64,000 nt of DNA from positions 76,998,158 through 77,062,157 of the forward strand of contig NC_133395.1 of NCBI RefSeq assembly GCF_047511655.1, given 5' to 3'. The DNA comes from Castor canadensis (Eukaryota > Chordata > Mammalia > Rodentia > Castoridae). Below are positions 1-10,733 of this stretch, in pieces (position 1 is the first letter of the stretch; every line of letters starts with the position of its first letter). The notes beneath the pieces were generated by a model. That model was not told the origin of the DNA and made no database searches. It saw only the letters and a list, made by a program, of their open reading frames with translations. Position numbers and translations under genes: made by a program.

Positions 1-845
1 TTGTTGATAATGTTGGATGCATACTTGTGTGGCAATGCATTGTATCTACACAAGGTTATACGACTCAAACCCATTCTTACTACAATCACTGCCAGAAATT
101 CAGGCCTCTTGGAGCGCCCAGGATATCACCTTCATATTGCTGTGTCATCTCCTATGGGATCAGCCCCACCTCCCTCCAACCTTTCCCTGCCCTCTGCACT
201 CTGTGTGAGCTTCCACACTACAGTTGGCAAAGTCCTCCAGCTCACCCCACCAGCTCCACCTCTTTCCTTCAGAAGAACCTGGCCAAGAATTTTCCCAACT
301 ACAGTCTCTCTTTCTCCCCTGCCCCCAACCCTGTGTGTGTGTGCACGTGTGTGTGCCACTTGCAGACCTCATCTCTCTCTCCTGGTTGCATAAATCACAA
401 CTTATGGCAACTCACACCACTCACAGGGCATCTTTTCCTCCTCCTTCTAACAATTATCTACTGACTTCCAGAATTCCCCCAACCACTTGCACACACACCC
501 CTTATGTACTTGTTCAATCAAATTAAATTTGGCTTGAGGAAGCCTCCATAGGCTTAGGCTGCACAGATGCAATCTAACAGAACATAAACTAAAAGCCTAC
601 CTTGGGAATTTGCCTTTGTAACGAATAACTGAATTGCAGCCATACTCAGCAATCACAGATAGCCAACCGTTCAAACCATGTTTGAAGGAGGCAAATGCCT
701 GGTTATAACCAAAGTGGCTATGTTTGTACCTCATTTCCATTTTCTGTACTTTGCTTCTTCTTCTCTGGCTATACATATGTTGGCATGAAGCTTTCTGACC
801 ATTTTGGGTCCAAACTGCTGCTTAATTCTAAAATTGCAAATAAAA
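1..845. other. intergenic; no gene seen
   Basis: C/T-rich DNA with one short GT tract. Reading frames on both strands are short and carry no recognisable domain. Confidence 0.6.
331..354. repeat. (GT)n-like simple repeat
   Basis: The tract 'tgtgtgtgtgtgcacgtgtg' is a short interrupted GT run in C/T-rich DNA. Confidence 0.85.
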
Positions 846-1045
846 GCCAAGCATTACTGTAACTCCAGCTATATGGGAGGCAGAGATAGGATAGCTGTCC
901 AAGGCTGGCTGGCAAAAGAGCAAGACCCTCTTGAAAACAAACTCAGAAAAACAGAAAAGAGCTCGAGGGATGGCTCAAGTGGTAGAGTGCTTGTTTAGCA
1001 AGCACAAGGACCTAAGTTCAAACCCCAGTACTAGGGGGAAAAAAA
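846..1045 (+). mobile_element. composite SINE (B1-like head, ID-like tail)
   Basis: The head keeps 'actgtaactccagctatatg'. The tail holds 'gatggctcaagtggtagag' and 'aagttcaaaccccagtact', which correspond to Pol III box A and box B. An A-rich end closes it. Confidence 0.85.
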
Positions 1046-2017
1046 GTCAATAGCTGTAAAACCAGATTTATCATAATTTTATCTCTTACCATACTGAAGG
1101 CATTTTACAAGCTGTTTGACATCATTTTGGTAACTGGAAACTGGCCATGGTGAGTATTTACTCTACTACAAATAAATTAGGCTTTGGTTTTCCAGACTGG
1201 AGTTTGCTGAACACTTGCCAGCACACCACTGCCTCATCCTTCATCCTCCTGCAGCTGGCTTGGCATGGCTTTCTCTGCTGCCCCTCTCAAATGGAAGTTC
1301 TCCGTAGCTGACCCCAGTGTTGACTTCCCCCCATCCACTCTTGACAGTGGCCCCAATTTAGCATCTGTTCTTAGACTCCCCCAAACTACTCTGTCCAAGC
1401 CACTCAATACCTCCAGGTTGCATGTCCAAATACTGCTCTTTCAGTTTTTTACCGTCCTTGATCTTGGCATTCAATTTACCCACTCACATCCTCACTTAAA
1501 CACCTTCTTCACCCAGCTCCTGGGATACTACACTACTGCTTTTTCTCTGGCCTCCATCTAACTGCCAATTGCACAGTTCTGTATGGGTATGTATGTGCTT
1601 GGCTCTCACACATCCAAAGTGGGACTTAACTCCTCCACCAACTGGTAGATCCATTCCTCTCCCCAGCTTCCCTCTCTTGGGGCTGGTGGATCCATTCAGC
1701 TGTTTACTTGAGCTGGAAATGTGGACGCCTCCATGCCTCCTCCCCCTCAACCCCCACATACAATGTATCAAGGCCTGTTGTCTCTAACTCCTGTATCCCT
1801 ACATCTCCATCTTGCAACTGCTCCAGAGGGCCACACACAGTCATCCCAGTCACTGCATCCCAGCAGTGACTGATCTTCTCTAAAGATCAGTCAGAATAAA
1901 TTGAGGTGTGTGGGGGGGGGAATGCTAGAAATTAAAATGTCTCCTAACAACCTTAAGGATACACACAGAAGTATTTCACTACGGAAATCTACAATTGCAA
2001 GAATGTAAAAATGGTTT
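1046..2017. other. intergenic; no gene seen
   Basis: C/T-rich, possibly containing a very worn L2 piece near 1200-1800. A perfect 10-bp inverted repeat lies at 1868-1892. Confidence 0.5.
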
Positions 2018-2292
2018 CTGACTTACAATTTTTCAATTTTTCATTTGCCAGGATGTTCTTTTTTACTTTCAGCACAGTATTCAATACATACGCGAAATGT
2101 TCAGCATTTTGTTGCAAAATAGTCTTCGTGTTAGATGATTTTGCCCAAATGTAGGCTAATGGAAGAGCACACTTAAGGTAGGTTAGGCTAAGCTAAGATG
2201 CCTGATAGGTTTGGTATATTAAATGCATTTTCATGTATGGTGGGTTTACTTGTACACAACCTTGTTGTAAGTCAATGAGCAAATAATTTACA
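2018..2292 (+). mobile_element. Old interspersed repeat, probably a DNA-transposon relic
   Basis: The stretch contains 'gttagatgattttgcccaaa' followed by 'ggtaggttaggctaagctaa' and 'tattaaatgcattttc', then 'ttgtaagtcaatgagca'. I recognise this order from a common mammalian repeat, probably a Tigger-like nonautonomous DNA transposon, but I am not sure of the class. It is truncated at both ends. Confidence 0.45.
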
Positions 2293-2654
2293 AATAAAAG
2301 TTTTTTTTAAGTTCCATAGAAACGAACAAGTTTATAGAAGATTTCAAATGAGGAAGGAAAAAGAAAAATATTGCATGTTTCATAGACTTACATTTAAGTT
2401 TGTGCAGTCTGGATAACACTATTGTCTTCTCTTTCACTTAAAGAAATTATTTATATTATATTAGCTTAAACTTTGAAATAGTAGCTGTCATTTTAAAACA
2501 GCAATGTGTGCAAGCAGAATTTTACAATTCAAGGCTTAGCAAAATCCCTGCAAGTGATCACCAAAGTCTTTGACATAGTAGCTATCAAAATAAAATTCTT
2601 GAATGTAGATCTGCCTGCAGTTACTTAGTCAAATAAAAAAAAATACTCAAGTCA

Positions 2655-3065
2655 GCCAGGTGTGGTGGCATATGCCTGTAATCTTAGCTATTCAAGAGAC
2701 AGGAGGATCACAAGTTTGAGGCCAACTAAGATAAGTTAGTGAGACCCTATTTTTTTTGGGTGAGAGTGGGGTTTCAGCTAGGACTTCACACTTGCAAAGC
2801 ATGTACTCTACCACTTGAGCCACTCCTCCAGTCCATTGTGCTCTAGAGAACAATTTGCCCAGGCTGTCCTCAAACCAAACCATGATCTTCCCAATCTCAG
2901 CCTCCCAAGCACTAGGGTTACAGGCATGAGCTACTGATGCCTTGTGAGACCTTAAATTAAAAACAGAAATACAAACTAAAAGGGCTGGTATCATGCTTCA
3001 AGTGGTGCAGAAAGCCTTGGGTTCAATCCCCAGTACTGCAACAAGACAAAAAACAACAAAAAAAA
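2655..3065 (+). mobile_element. composite SINE interrupted by another SINE
   Basis: The head 'gccaggtgtggtggcatatg' runs to 'gtgagaccct' (2739-2748), then breaks. It resumes at 'gtgagacctt' (2944-2953) and ends with an ID-like tail 'gggttcaatccccagtactg'. The repeated 'gtgagacc' is the target duplication of the inner element. Confidence 0.85.
2751..2941 (-). mobile_element. composite SINE nested inside another SINE
   Basis: Read on the + strand it runs T-rich start, 'gcatgtactctaccacttga' (reverse of box A region), then 'agcctcccaagcactagggt' (reverse of the B1-like head). It sits tail-left within the outer SINE. Confidence 0.85.
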
Positions 3066-3439
3066 GCTCAACTAATGTTCATTCTTTACAAAGAAGAAAA
3101 TTAAGGTCTTAAAAGGTTTCATACACACACAGGATTTTGCAAATTCACTTAAAAGCAAATCAGATAATTCCTGCCCCCTTCACCCTTCCTTTATCTTCCT
3201 GGAAATTTTAAAATGGATTTTAACAATGTCAAAGACACATAGAGAAGTCATTCTTCTACAGTTGAAATTGTTAGTATTTTTCCCTTGAATTTGTAGTTTA
3301 TGTATTGACTCCAGCATCAGGCAATTTTTTTAAAAACAGATAACAGAAGGTTTTTATAACACTGCCTGAAAGTTTACTATTACACTGCTGATAAGATCCA
3401 CAGGTCTGCCCTTCAAAACCTGTATGCTTTGGTTTTCAG

Positions 3440-3660
3440 CTTCCTCTCCAGTTCTGTCTCCCTTTCACTCTAATTCCTCAAGCATAAAGTGCACTAGTGG
3501 AGATGGTTAGGGTTTTGTTTGATCTTTATTTTTGCCTCAGGGTCTTTGCACAAATTTCTCCCTGTCCAGGGACACATTCTCTTTCAGTTTCTACTGCCTT
3601 CGTCTCATCTTTCAGGACTTATCTCAAATACCTCCTTCCCAGGATAGCCCAGCAGATGTG
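3440..3660 (+). repeat. L2-like fragment
   Basis: C/T-rich text with 'gggtctttgcacaaatttct' followed by 'cttatctcaaatacctcctt' has the layout of an L2 3' end. Divergence is high. Confidence 0.45.
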
Positions 3661-3849
3661 AAGTCTGGCAGGCAATGATGGGCAGATTAGGCAAACAGTA
3701 CATCACCTTGCTTTCAAGTAAGTAAATACGAATCTTATGTGGAGTGTCTGGTTGGTAAAACAGCATTTCTCTGTATTTCTAGTTTATTCATCAATTCCTT
3801 GAGGACAGGAATTGGCAATCAGGATAAAAATATACAGCAAACATTTATA

Positions 3850-4060
3850 ATAATCAGCACGTGTGCCAGGAATTGCATTTTATGGCTTATTCCCTACCAA
3901 GCACACTGCACTGCGATTCTCACAATAACTTGAGAAGCTGACCTCCTTTTCCTCATTTTACAGATAATGAGATGAAAATCAAAGAAAAATAAGTACCTGC
4001 TCCCAGTCCCAGGATAGCAAATGACAGAGCTGAGAATGTAGGCAGTCTGATTCTAGACTC
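3850..4060 (+). repeat. MIR SINE
   Basis: 'cctcattttacagataatga' sits in the right place between 'attctcacaataactt' and 'atgacagagctgagaatg', as in the MIR core and 3' part. Confidence 0.7.
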
Positions 4061-4105
4061 TACATTCTATAGTACGAAAGGGCTCCCAGCACACCCCAAG
4101 TCTTT

Positions 4106-4205
4106 GTGTTTGTTTGTTTGGCTTGTTGTGCTGAGGATCAAATCCAGGGCTTTGCATATGCTGGGCAAATGCACTACCATGGAGCTACAACTGCAGGCCC
4201 ACCCC
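4106..4205 (-). mobile_element. ID-like SINE
   Basis: The + strand reads 'ctgaggatcaaatccagggc', then 'caaatgcactaccatggagc', the reverse complement of an ID-like tRNA-derived unit with a T-rich (A-tail) left end. Confidence 0.75.
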
Positions 4206-6767
4206 CAAGTTCTCGTTTGTACTAGGGATATAAAATCAAGAGAGTGAGCTCAAGGAACTTAAATCACAGAGAAGACAGTGCAACTAACCCTTCAGCTGCA
4301 TGGTAACTGCTCCAGTGTTGGAGCAAACAGGGTACAACTGGGACCAGGAAAAAGGATCTCCTAAGTCAGCCTGTGGGAGAAGTGACCCAATGAACCTCAG
4401 ACTTTGAGCAGGAGATTCCTAGGTGTCAACAGACAATGGAGAAAGGCAGAGGGACCAGCATGTTCAGAGAGTAGAATGTTTGGGGAACTATAAGCAGGTC
4501 CATGTTTTCAAGATCTTGAAGTATAATAGGAGAGTGGTGACAGGTCTACCAAAGGGCCAGATCATAAAGGCCTCTGCCATGCAAAGCATGCTTGCCTTCA
4601 CCTTGTAGATGGCAGAGAGTCTTAAAGAATTGCTCTGCTCTCACTTGTATTTGTGAAAGACTGTCACGGCAGCCATGGATGTCTGAAAGTTCAGAGGCGA
4701 AGGACTGGTGAACCATAGAGAGGGAGACAAATCAGGGTTGTCACCATTTGTTAATCTTCATTAAGTATCTAAAATTGAAAGCTATGATCTATCTGCACCT
4801 AACTTCTACTCATTTCCCTGTTCACATTGCTTTGTTAAATAAGGTTCTTCCTTGGCCCTGTGTTGATCAGGGCTTTGCTGAGAACCCCAGGGTTCCAAGG
4901 TCATTAGCAGAGAGGCTCTTGGGGGTCAGTCAAGCTCCTTTTAGCTGCCAGGATCTGGGCAGGGTTTGGTTGATCCTTCCATCCTCTGCCATCTGCCCAT
5001 TGATAAGTGTTGGTCATGGTCTGTGTCTTAGGACAGACTCCCTTCTAGAAGTAGAGCTGAGATGGGGATTTTTGTACAAGTGACATTGTGAGAGCACTTC
5101 AGGAAAGATGTGAAGGGAGGTGAAAGAAGAAAGTCAAGGGAACAACTAAGAAAAGATGTGCTGCCTTCGTCTGCTTGGTATTTCTCATATCCCTGGAGGT
5201 TGGAAGTATGAGATCGGGGTACCAGCATGGTTCTAGTGAGGTTCCCCATCCTACTTTGTAGACAGATACCTTCTCCCTGTGTCCTCACATGGTAAAGAGA
5301 GAGCCACCTAGCTCTCTGGCCTCTTCTTATGTTCTATCCATGAGGGCTTCACCCTTATGACCTAATTCACCTTCCAAAGTACCTCTCCAAATACCATGCC
5401 ATTGCGATTTGGGTTTCAACATAAACATTTGGGGGTAACACAGTCAGTCCACTGCATGTGGTTTCAGCTGAAGTCCAGGTTCAGCTCCATCTCACAGATG
5501 CTCTGAACATGAATAGAACCACAAAGTTGGCCCTTTTTAAAGCCAGAGAGCCAGACTGTTGTATCCTTGTGTCAGTCAGTCACTGATTTGCCTTGATAGG
5601 GGTAGAGAGGAGGGGTAGTTAACTCACAGACGTTGAAGTGACTCTTGTCTGCTCAAGATGAGGTTGTAAGCTGTTCACGGACAGGTGGCTTTGGTGCATC
5701 CTCCAGTAAGAGGGACCTGGGTGAGAACCAAAGGCTCAGATCATCTCAGGAGAGGATTCAGAGGCTGGATTCTTTGGAAGGAGCTGATTCAAGTGCTTTA
5801 GGATGTTGAAGAACGTATCTGGCCTCTGCCAAGTAGACGCTCATAACATCTACTACCACCCCAGGCCCCTGGGGTGAAAATTGCCCTCCCCTCCACCACC
5901 ACCCAGCTGTTCTATGGTGTCCTTGGCCAACCCATGGAGAGAGCTCTTAGCAAGTGTACTGCCTGTTCACCAAAGGTATATCATCCTATGTACACTTTAT
6001 ATATGTGTGAGAGCATGCATATATGTGTGTAGTGGGAAGACTCTAAACAAAGACTGGGTCAAACAAGAATGAGAAAGTGCCAATGAATCAGAGAGCTGTT
6101 TAGCAAACAGCAACAGAATTAAATGACTGGGTAAGTGTGACGGTGAGGGCAGAGGCTAACTATCGGGTTTCTAGCTTTGAGAAATGCAAAGATGGGGGCA
6201 AGGAATGCAAGTCTGGAGGGAGAAACAGCCAAGGAAGTTTTAGACAGGTTGAACTTGAAGTATTGTGGGCTTCCTGTGGACATGTCTGGAAGGCACATGT
6301 GTCTAGGTGTGAACTAAGCTAGAGTTGACCTTCACTATCAAAAGTCAAGGGCACACTACAGTTGTGTAAGGAAGGTACTCAGTGAGAAAGAAAAGGGCTG
6401 AGAAATGATCCATGGGAACCTTCACATTTAGGGGGCTGTAGTATAAGATAGCCCAAAGAAGACTCTTAGGCATCCAGAAAGGAAGGGAGAGCACAGACAT
6501 AAGTCTTGGAAACAGGTAGAAGGAAACTTTGATCTAGAAAGGAAAGTGCAGTCCCTTGGCCTGTCATTAGGCCCCACTTCCCAAGGATGGTAGGCATTCT
6601 TAAATTCTTACAGATGTTATTACATAAATGTGCTAACACACAGCTCCAGAACAGGGAGGCCCACGCCCTGTGGTGCATCAGACTTCCTTCAGGAGCTGTG
6701 GAAGTGCATTCTCCTATGCTAGAGGGTATTATTGCTTAGAAGAATCACCTGCTTCATCCCATGAAAC
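4206..6767. other. intergenic; no gene seen apart from the MaLR-like fragment
   Basis: Single-copy-looking DNA with no long frame and no CpG cluster. The best chance frame (4748-5083, +) has no domain. Confidence 0.55.
5065..5465 (+). mobile_element. MaLR-like LTR fragment
   Basis: The right half is clear: 'ccctgtgtcctcacatgg', then 'atgacctaattcacc', 'ccaaataccatgcc' and 'gggtttcaacataaac', the usual order of the 3' half of MLT1/MaLR LTRs. The left half is too worn to assign with confidence. Confidence 0.55.
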
Positions 6768-7815
6768 AAGAAAAAATGTCTGCAAATCCTGTATCTTACA
6801 GTCTGTAAGAACTCTTGCCAGGTGCTGGTGGCTCACACCTGTAATTCTAACTAGGTGGGATGCTGACTTTGGGAAGACTGAGGTTTGAGGCCAGCCAGGG
6901 CAAAAAGTTCATGAGATCCCCTTCCATCTCCAAAAAATAACCAGAACAAAATGGACTGGAGGTGTGGCTCAAGCCATAAAAAAAAAAAAAAAAGAACTCT
7001 TAGGACTCAACATCAATAAAACAACCCAATTAAAAATGGGCAAAGGGCTTGAATGGACAATTTCCTTAAAGAAATGTAAAAATGTTCAATATCACTTATC
7101 ATTAGGGAAATGCAAATTAAAACCGTAATGAGATAACACCTCACACACATTAGGATGGCTACTATTTAAAAAAAGAAAAAAACTAGAAAATGACAAATTG
7201 GCAAGGTTGTTGAGGAATCAGAACACATGTCACTGGGAGTAGGAACATAAAATGGTGCGTCTGTTATGGAAAAACAAAACCCAGTATGGAGATCCCTCGA
7301 ATAATAATCAAAAACAGAATTACCATGTGATCTAGAATTCCACTTCATGACATATACCCAAAAGAATTAAAACCATGAACTCAAAGAAATATTTCTATGC
7401 CATGTTCACAGCAGCATTATTCACAGTAACCAAAAGGTGCTGGCAGCCAGTGTCATTGATGAGTGAAAAGATGAATTGTGTTATACGTACAAGGGAATGC
7501 TATTCAGCCTAAAAAAGGGAAGGAGATTTTAACACATGCTACATCATAGATGAACCTTGAAGACAAAATTCCAAGTGAAGCAAAAGTCAGTCACAAAAAG
7601 AAAAATCCTATATAATTCCACACATTTAAGCCCTAGAGTAGATAAATTCATAGACACAGAAGGTGGAATTGATTATCAGAAGCTGGAGGGGAGAAAGAAC
7701 AGGGAGTAGTGGTTTATGGGCACAGTTTTGGTTCAGCAAGATAAGTTTTGTAGATTGCCTAACAGTATGAATATATTCTAACACTACTGAACTGTACACT
7801 TAAAAATAGCTAAGA
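6768..7815 (+). mobile_element. old L1 3' part (L1M-type), split by a SINE
   Basis: The text 'aatgggcaaagggcttgaa', 'gggaaatgcaaattaaaac' and 'agcagcattattcacagt' is the familiar 3' end of L1 ORF2, and the element closes with a 3' UTR ending near 'cttaaaaatagctaagatgg'. A SINE at 6817-6991 interrupts it, and the L1 text resumes exactly after the duplicated 10 bases. Confidence 0.85.
6817..6991 (+). mobile_element. composite SINE with perfect 10-bp target duplication
   Basis: It begins 'gccaggtgctggtggctcac' and ends in A15 after a shortened tail 'ggaggtgtggctcaagcc'. The 10 bases aagaactctt occur just before it (6807-6816) and just after it (6992-7001). The tail lacks box B, so this copy is 3'-truncated. 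Confidence 0.92.
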
Positions 7816-7819
7816 TGGA

Positions 7820-8035
7820 GACTTGTGTGATAGTGCATATCTGTAATCCCAGCACTCAGAAAGCTGAGGCAGGAAGATCAGGAGTTTGGGATCAATCTGG
7901 GCCTCGGAATGAGCTTCAGGACAGCCTGAGTCTCAAAAAAAAACAAGGGCTTGGGGTACAGTTCATGGAAGACTGTTTGCCTGGCTAGCTGAAGGTACTG
8001 GGTTCAATCTCCAGCCTGAAAAAAAAAAAAAAAAG
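7820..8035 (+). mobile_element. composite SINE
   Basis: B1-like head ('ctgtaatcccagcactcag', 'aagctgaggcaggaagatca') joined to a worn ID-like tail ('ctgggttcaatctccagcct') and A16. Confidence 0.85.
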
Positions 8036-8795
8036 AATCTAGTGATAAATTTGAAGAGGAAAAAGTCACTTGACAAAATAAAAGTGAAGTAACTGCTCTA
8101 TAAATATAAATTTGCATATTTCATGTTTGCCTCAAGCCAGCTGTAGTCTTTTAGGAGTTAGAGGTAGTAAATTATTTAAATTGAAGGAGATGTTTTGTGA
8201 CCTATTTGTTCTACAACAAACTTTAAAAAGCAATTGCTAGCTTAGGAAATTAGAAGGAAAATGGATCCGTGGGGTCTGTACTTTCATTCTGAGAATCCTC
8301 TGCTGCCCTGAGATGAGGGTCTTTTTGCACACGGAATCCTTCCTGAATGTGGAATCCTTACTTCAGATGGCTTTAATTCTGTAAATGCTGTTTGCTAAGA
8401 TTCATTGACCTTCCTTTTCATTCTGGCATAACTAAGTCTTGGTTTAGCAAATGATATGCAGAAGGGCTTCAGGCTTCCCACCACCCCATTGGTACACCCA
8501 CCCACAGATCCACACACACTTGCACAGGGATGCTAAGCCCAGAAGAACAGGCAGCGCCATTGCTGAGAGCTCCCTCCACAGGCTGCATGTGCAGTTTTCA
8601 ATATTGAAAATATTCCTGAAATTCCCACACCGCTGGAGTGAATAAGACTTCCTCAGAAAGCCTACTGGATCCTGGGGGCTGCTTCCTTATGGGATGAGCA
8701 CTCTCTCCCATGCCACCTTCAAGATGCACCATGGGGATGGAGGTGATTGACGTTCTCAGAGGGAGAGGCCCCTACAGGACCAGCAAAGCATTCAT
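8036..8795. other. intergenic; nothing recognised
   Basis: Unremarkable DNA between two SINEs. Confidence 0.55.
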
Positions 8796-9024
8796 TCTTT
8801 CTTTATTTTTGGCGGTACTGGGATTTGAACTCAGGGTCTCATGCTTGCTAGGCAGGTGTTCTACCACTTGAGCCACTCTGTCAGCCATGTTTTGTGTATG
8901 TGTTGGGTGTTTTCGAGATAGGGTCTCGCAAACTATTTGCCCGGGCTGGCTTTGAACCGCGATCCTCCTGACTCTACCTTCTGAGTAGCTAGGATTACAG
9001 GTGTGGGTCACTGGGGCCTGGCTA
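8796..9024 (-). mobile_element. composite SINE, full length
   Basis: The + strand shows the reversed tail ('ggtgttctaccacttgagcc') then the reversed head ('gagtagctaggattacaggt'). It is among the least diverged copies here. Confidence 0.9.
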
Positions 9025-9157
9025 CATTCACTCTTTTCCAATCCCATTTTGATACAATTTCACACACAGATTCATTCAACTGTTCAATAAATGTGTATTG
9101 AAAATCAACCTGTGCAAATCACCAAAACATGATTAAAAATGATGACAGTTTCTTTTT

Positions 9158-9840
9158 GTAAATCAGTTGGATTGAGGTATAATTCACATACAGTAAGTAA
9201 AGCCCACCCTTTCGGGTATACCGTTCTGTGAATTAGACACACATATTGTCATGTTAACACCGACCACAAGCAAGATACAGACTATGTCATTACTTCAAAT
9301 AGTTCTTTTGTGTCCCCTTGTGGTCAAGCCCTCCCCAGACTCCTGGTTTATGGCAGCCAGCAATCTGGATTTTGTACCTGTAGTTCCGCCTCTTCATAAT
9401 CACATAGTATATAGCTTTTGTGTCTGACTTCTTTAGCTTAGTACAATGCTTTTGAGATTCACCTGTATTTCATGTATCAGCAATTCATTCCTCTTGGCTA
9501 CTGTATAGTATTCCATTGCATGGATGTACCACAATTTATTTGTCCATTCACTAATTGATGCATATTTGAATTCTTTCCAGTTTTCAGCATTGTGACTAAT
9601 GCTGCCACAAACATTCACACAGTCATACCTCTTGAATAAATATCTTAGACTGGGACAGATGAGTCAACTGAAGACTGTATGTCGAATTGTTTTCTAAAAT
9701 GGTTGTACCTTTTGGCTTTCTTACCATCAGTATACACAAGCTTCAGTTGTTCTACCCTCTCCAGTCAAAGTTATTGCAAATATCATCATCTTACTTATTT
9801 CAAATCTGCTGTGTGCATGAATATTATGTCATCAGCAATG
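9158..9840 (-). mobile_element. old L1 3' part (L1M-type)
   Basis: Read on the + strand, 'attgaggtataattcacata' opens the reverse complement of an L1M 3' UTR, and 'agtattccattgcatggatg' with 'catattgtgactaat'-type text marks the end of ORF2. The ORF on the - strand at 9433-9618 retains WYIHAMEYYTVAKR, an ORF2 C-terminal signature. Confidence 0.85.
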
Positions 9841-9846
9841 AGTTGT

Positions 9847-9924
9847 CTTTGGTACTAGGGATCAAACTCAGGGCCTTGGGCATGCTAGACAAGTGTGCTG
9901 CCACTGAGCTGAATTCCTAGACCA
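9847..9924 (-). mobile_element. ID-like SINE
   Basis: The + strand reads 'ggtactagggatcaaactca' and 'agtgtgctgccactgagctg', the reverse of an ID-like unit. It lies next to the 3' edge of an old L1. Confidence 0.8.
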
Positions 9925-10472
9925 AATAGTCCTATATTGAAACATCTCAGTCTATAAGCTGAGGCCCAGAGATCTACATCTTATTTCCACAATGTATCTT
10001 TCTTTATAAAACAGTGTATAAAAAGTATCTTAATGATACCAATAGCTTTAAAAATTACAGAAGACAAAGTAGGCACCCTGCAAAACAGAAGTAGAGTTCA
10101 TGGTGTAGAAGGATCTTAAACACCCCTCCATGGGCTCTCAAAGGCTGCCATTCCCATGGGAAGCTTCAGTCCCACCTGGTAAGGGGTCATTCAGGTTCCA
10201 TTGTAATTGACCTCTTGAGGGTCCCCTTCTTTCTGAGGCAGCTGAATCAATCAGAAATTCATATGTTATCAAAACATACAAGACCAGTAATCATGTTGCT
10301 GTGGACAGTCACTTTCATTTCAGGCTTCTTTGGCAGGCCCTGCCATCTTGGGACCACCTGGATTATTTGCAACATTTGCTGCTGCTGCTGGTTGTGGTGC
10401 TGGTATGTTGCATACATGTGTCTAAGCCCAATTAGTTTCTGGTCTTTCTTTGGAATATGAAAGCCTACACAG
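9925..10472. other. intergenic; nothing recognised
   Basis: No repeat or frame of note; a short CTG triplet run lies near 10379-10391. Confidence 0.5.
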
Positions 10473-10622
10473 TTCCTTCCTTCCTCCCTTCCTTCCTTCC
10501 TTCCTTCCTTCCTTCCTTCCTTCCTTCCTTCCTTCCTCCCTCCCTCCCTTCCTTCTTTCCCTCCTTCCCTCCCTTCCTTTCTCTTCCTTCTTTCCTTCCT
10601 TCCTTTCTTCCTGCCTTCCCGC
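10473..10622. repeat. (TTCC)n microsatellite
   Basis: Pyrimidine tract of TTCC units, perfect over about 10489-10536, then mixed with TCCC and TTTCC. It is the complement of GGAA repeats. Chance frames across it are low complexity only. Confidence 0.96.
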
Positions 10623-10644
10623 CTGGTTTCCTGCCTTTCTTTGT

Positions 10645-10733
10645 TTTGTGTTTGTCTTTCATGCAGGGGATGGAACCTAGGGCCTTTTGCATGCTAGACA
10701 GGTGCTGTATCACTGAGCTACACCCTCAGTCCC
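10645..10733 (-). mobile_element. ID-like SINE beside a (TTCC)n tract
   Basis: The + strand reads 'gcaggggatggaacctaggg' and 'gtgctgtatcactgagctac'. Its A-tail side faces the (TTCC)n tract at 10473-10620, which is (GGAA)n in the sense of the SINE. Confidence 0.85.
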
